NCBI GenBank assembly: GCA_036130055.1
Contig: JAYYOR010000042.1
Location: forward strand, 1 to 62,530
DNA from: TMED69 sp036130055
GTDB lineage: Bacteria > Pseudomonadota > Gammaproteobacteria > Ga0077536
Reading direction: 5' to 3'
Length of the DNA stretch: 62,530 nucleotides
Part shown: positions 62,079-62,530 of the stretch, piece by piece
How the letters are laid out: each line of letters opens with the position of its first letter
How positions within the stretch are numbered: the first letter of the stretch is position 1
Made by a program: the position numbers and the translations under genes
Notes under the pieces: model-generated
What the model was told of the DNA's origin: nothing
The model's database searches: none
What the model saw: only the letters and a program-made list of their open reading frames with translations

Positions 62079-62137
62079 CCCGATAATAATCGGGTTTCTT
62101 TAACAATTTAATCCATCAAGTAATTTGTGTGGGCACT
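62079..62137 (+). promoter_or_regulatory. rRNA leader antitermination region (boxB-like hairpin, boxA, boxC-like)
   Basis: CCCGAT-AATA-ATCGGG (62079-62094) forms a six-pair hairpin, immediately followed by TTTCTTTAACA (62095-62105), close to the E. coli rrn boxA core CTCTTTAACA, and TTGTGTGGGCACT (62125-62137), which matches the boxC-type block of E. coli rrn leaders. The order boxB-boxA-boxC is as in E. coli, where it recruits Nus factors. The hairpin plus its T-rich tail could instead resemble a terminator, but its position after the promoter speaks against it. Confidence 0.7.
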
Positions 62138-62210
62138 GATGCAGATTCTATGTTGTGAAACATAAGAATTCATAAATGCATCCGTGTCTTTATGAGTTCA
62201 AACAAGCTTT

Positions 62211-62233
62211 GTCTTCGATTTATAATCGAGGAC
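62211..62233 (+). other. Hairpin just upstream of 16S rRNA
   Basis: GTCTTCGAT, loop TTATA, ATCGAGGAC: nine pairs including one G-U. It stands eight bases before the 16S 5' end and may be part of the processing region of the precursor. Confidence 0.45.
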
Positions 62234-62241
62234 ATTTAATT

Positions 62242-62530
<289 letters not shown>

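Noticed and set aside
62079..62100. Intrinsic terminator of tyrS
   Set aside because: It lies downstream of a perfect TATAAT and directly before boxA, so a boxB-like leader hairpin is the better reading; a dual role remains possible.

Overview
The window looks like chromosome from an AT-rich, tightly packed gammaproteobacterium. Evidence: a gammaproteobacterial 16S rRNA 5' end at the right edge, the rpsU-dnaG-rpoD block followed by a tRNA-Ile2(CAU) gene, the order mnmG-rsmG-parA-parB-atpIBEFHAGDC-glmU, FabA, tetrameric-type glyQ/glyS, and the order DUF6776-bactofilin-erpA-anmK-M23 peptidase-tyrS-rrn, which resembles Pseudomonas-type genomes. Gaps are short, many adjacent genes overlap by 4-17 bases and several convergent pairs overlap at their stops, so a streamlined, probably aquatic relative of the Pseudomonadales/Cellvibrionales is my guess. 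The order-level placement is inference.

Layout. 1-3.1 kb: three surface-carbohydrate genes (glycosyltransferase, FkbM methyltransferase, glycosyltransferase-like), a small accessory patch ending at a tRNA gene. 3.3-8 kb (minus): tRNA-Ile2, rpoD, dnaG, a YqeY-like gene and rpsU behind one good promoter. 8-20 kb: tsaD, plsY, folB, a degenerate folK-like gene, a lipoprotein, a pteridine-reductase-like SDR, a MidA-type methyltransferase, uppP, cca, an NDUFA9-like epimerase, a lytic transglycosylase with two internal LysM domains, a nitroreductase and hemH. 20-28.7 kb: NUDIX-sat-HIT, rho, trxA, lptM-lysA, DUF4124-ntrB-ntrC. 28.7-38.5 kb (all minus, nearly gapless): a Gld-like ABC transporter with a DUF4340 protein, glyQ-glyS, gmhB, plsC, hemB. 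38.6-50 kb: the origin-proximal block with chromosome partition and the complete F-type ATP synthase. 50-62.5 kb: glmU, rraA, nitrilase, fabA, hemL, a thiE broken by one stop codon, thiD, hemJ, DUF6776, bactofilin, erpA, anmK, M23 peptidase, tyrS, and an rRNA operon leader with the start of 16S rRNA.

Most genes are core: replication and transcription initiation, translation, ATP synthesis, envelope building and turnover (uppP, glmU, slt, anmK, M23, bactofilin), heme synthesis (hemB, hemL, hemH, hemJ), nitrogen control (ntrBC) and sulfate activation (sat). No stretch longer than 300 bases lacks a gene. The gaps at 1016-1290 and 2122-2378 hold nothing I can name apart from a candidate extended -10 just before 2382. 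I see no CRISPR, insertion sequence, prophage or obvious new defence system. The observations most worth checking are the thiE stop, the apparent ATT start of glyQ, the LysM insertion in the transglycosylase, the Gld-like operon, the NUDIX-sat-HIT set, and the repeat-built lysine-rich N-terminus of RpoD.
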